From Ophiosphaerella korrae (taxonomy: Eukaryota; Ascomycota; Dothideomycetes; Pleosporales; Phaeosphaeriaceae): a stretch of DNA of 18,736 nt. A program made the translations under genes and the position numbers. The notes under the pieces are model-generated. The model searched no databases, was not told the DNA's origin, and saw nothing but the letters and a program-made list of their open reading frames with translations. The stretch lies in assembly GCA_028456385.1 (NCBI GenBank), contig JALNQF010000632.1, forward strand, positions 1 to 18,736. Reading direction: 5' to 3'. Below are positions 18,001-18,736 of this stretch, one piece after another. Position 1 is the first letter of the stretch. Every line of letters starts with the position of its first letter.

Positions 18001-18736
18001 TATATATAACTAGCTCTGCGAAGTAGCTTAAATCCTAGAAAGTAACTAGTAAGGTAAGCACCTAGAGCAAAATCTAGGGGGTAGAGCTCTACGTAATACT
18101 AAAAGCTAGGCTAGCTAGCTAGCTATCTTAGTAGAATAAGGAGTAGATTCTATATAGGTAGTAAGCTTAGCTAGTAAACTATATAGAATCTATATAGAGT
18201 AACCTAAGCTTAGTAGCCTTTAAACTCTAGAGTAAATACCTAAACCTAGAGGAGTTTAGTATATAGGTGCTAATATTAATTATAGAAATTAATATAGCGA
18301 AGTATCTAAAAGCTCCTAGGAATTACAATTAACTAGAGAAGCGAGCGCTTTAGAGTAGCTAATAGATAAGAGTTTAACTTATTAAATAGCTACTTATTAA
18401 ACTACCTCTCCTTAAGTAGCTATAGCTTCTATAGCTCTAAATAAAGTAGATACTATCTTTTATTAAGTAGCTGTATCTTATATAGCTCTAAATAATATAG
18501 TTAGAGCTTATTAGTAGTATACACGCTAGTAATAGCTAGCGCTAACGTAATTAAGCTAAAGACTCTAAAATAACAAGCTAGATAATAGCGCTAAAAGCTT
18601 AAGCGCTTACTTATTATTATATAAACTAGAGTAGAGTAAATAGAGTAGTATACTAGATAAGCTACTCTTATAAGTACTAATAGACTATAACCTAAATATA
18701 GAGCTTACTATAGTAAACGCTATAATTATAGTAGCT
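18001..18736 (+). pseudogene. Copia integrase-RT linker, cut by the window edge
   Basis: It stays in the Copia frame to the last base (gct at 18734-18736). It has no catalytic motif and is Ser/Ala/Leu-rich with many TAA/TAG stops, typical of the poorly conserved linker before the Copia reverse transcriptase. A short imperfect internal echo, VAIASIALNKVDTIFY and VAVSYIALNNIVRAY (~18415-18510), suggests a duplicated ~50-bp segment. The RT domain itself is not reached. Confidence 0.6.

Larger units (their letters stand above)
15082..18736 (+). mobile_element. Ty1/Copia LTR retrotransposon, 5' part (continues past the window)
   Basis: It begins in the Gypsy integrase with an LTR whose termini are RIPed TGTTATAAG (15082 or 15102) and CTTATAACA (15446-15454). 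It then encodes gag, protease, GAG-pre-integrase and integrase in that order, with integrase upstream of RT. That order is diagnostic of Copia. The coding frame is uninterrupted by any indel from 15485 to 18736 (1084 codons). All in-frame stops noticed were TAA or TAG, none TGA. RT, RNase H and the 3' LTR would lie beyond the right edge. Confidence 0.88.

Noticed and set aside
7489..18736. A reassigned genetic code in which TAA/TAG mean Gln
   Set aside because: The same TAG codons also stand for Trp, and catalytic Asp/Glu and zinc-binding Cys/His are mutated too. All are explained by CA/TG to TA transitions. The mariner transposase also carries TGA and normal splice signals, so this is RIP of dead elements.
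1..18736. Mitochondrial or other organellar DNA because of the high AT content
   Set aside because: No organellar genes, rRNA or tRNA were seen. The content is nuclear transposons with RIP and spliceosomal introns, and the left flank has ordinary composition.

Overview
This window reads as a repeat island from a filamentous ascomycete (Pezizomycotina) genome. It is built of nested, dead transposable elements heavily mutated by repeat-induced point mutation (RIP). Apart from the first ~110 bases and parts of one DNA transposon, CA and TG dinucleotides are almost absent and TA is in large excess, while CG survives here and there. That is the CpA-to-TpA signature of RIP. Ancestral Gln (CAA/CAG) and Trp (TGG) codons therefore appear as in-frame TAA/TAG, Asp/Glu as Asn/Lys, and Cys/His as Tyr. 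No intact host gene, tRNA or rRNA was found.

Layout: (1) 1-110, unmutated flank, then an abrupt change to RIPed sequence. (2) 111-738, anonymous RIPed DNA. (3) 739-6829, a short LTR retrotransposon (termini TGTTATA...TATAACA, 3' LTR 6070-6829). Its 5' LTR is split by a pogo/Fot1-type DNA transposon whose transposase relic lies at about 1181-2784. (4) 6830-7488, a spacer with a 12-bp minisatellite. (5) 7489-15081, a Ty3/Gypsy gag-pol relic in the order gag, zinc knuckle, protease, RT, RNase H, integrase. It is interrupted at 10932-13054 by a Tc1/mariner element with ~184-bp terminal inverted repeats and a minus-strand transposase relic containing two recognisable introns. (6) 15082-18736, the 5' part of a Ty1/Copia element inserted into the Gypsy integrase and running off the right edge: LTR, gag, protease, GAG-pre-integrase, integrase and linker.

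Relative order can be read from the nesting. Gypsy was present before mariner and Copia, which both interrupt it, and the small LTR element was present before pogo. The mariner is clearly less mutated than its surroundings, so it is probably the youngest arrival. Most decay is by substitution: the Copia frame stays in phase from 15485 to the window end, and the Gypsy frame stays in phase from 7489 to 15080 once the mariner is removed, apart from one shift near 13090. I found no convincing new biological system. The most useful points are the intron-containing mariner, the LTR split by pogo, the sharp RIP boundary, and a ~1.6 kb stretch (2785-4374) that I could not assign.
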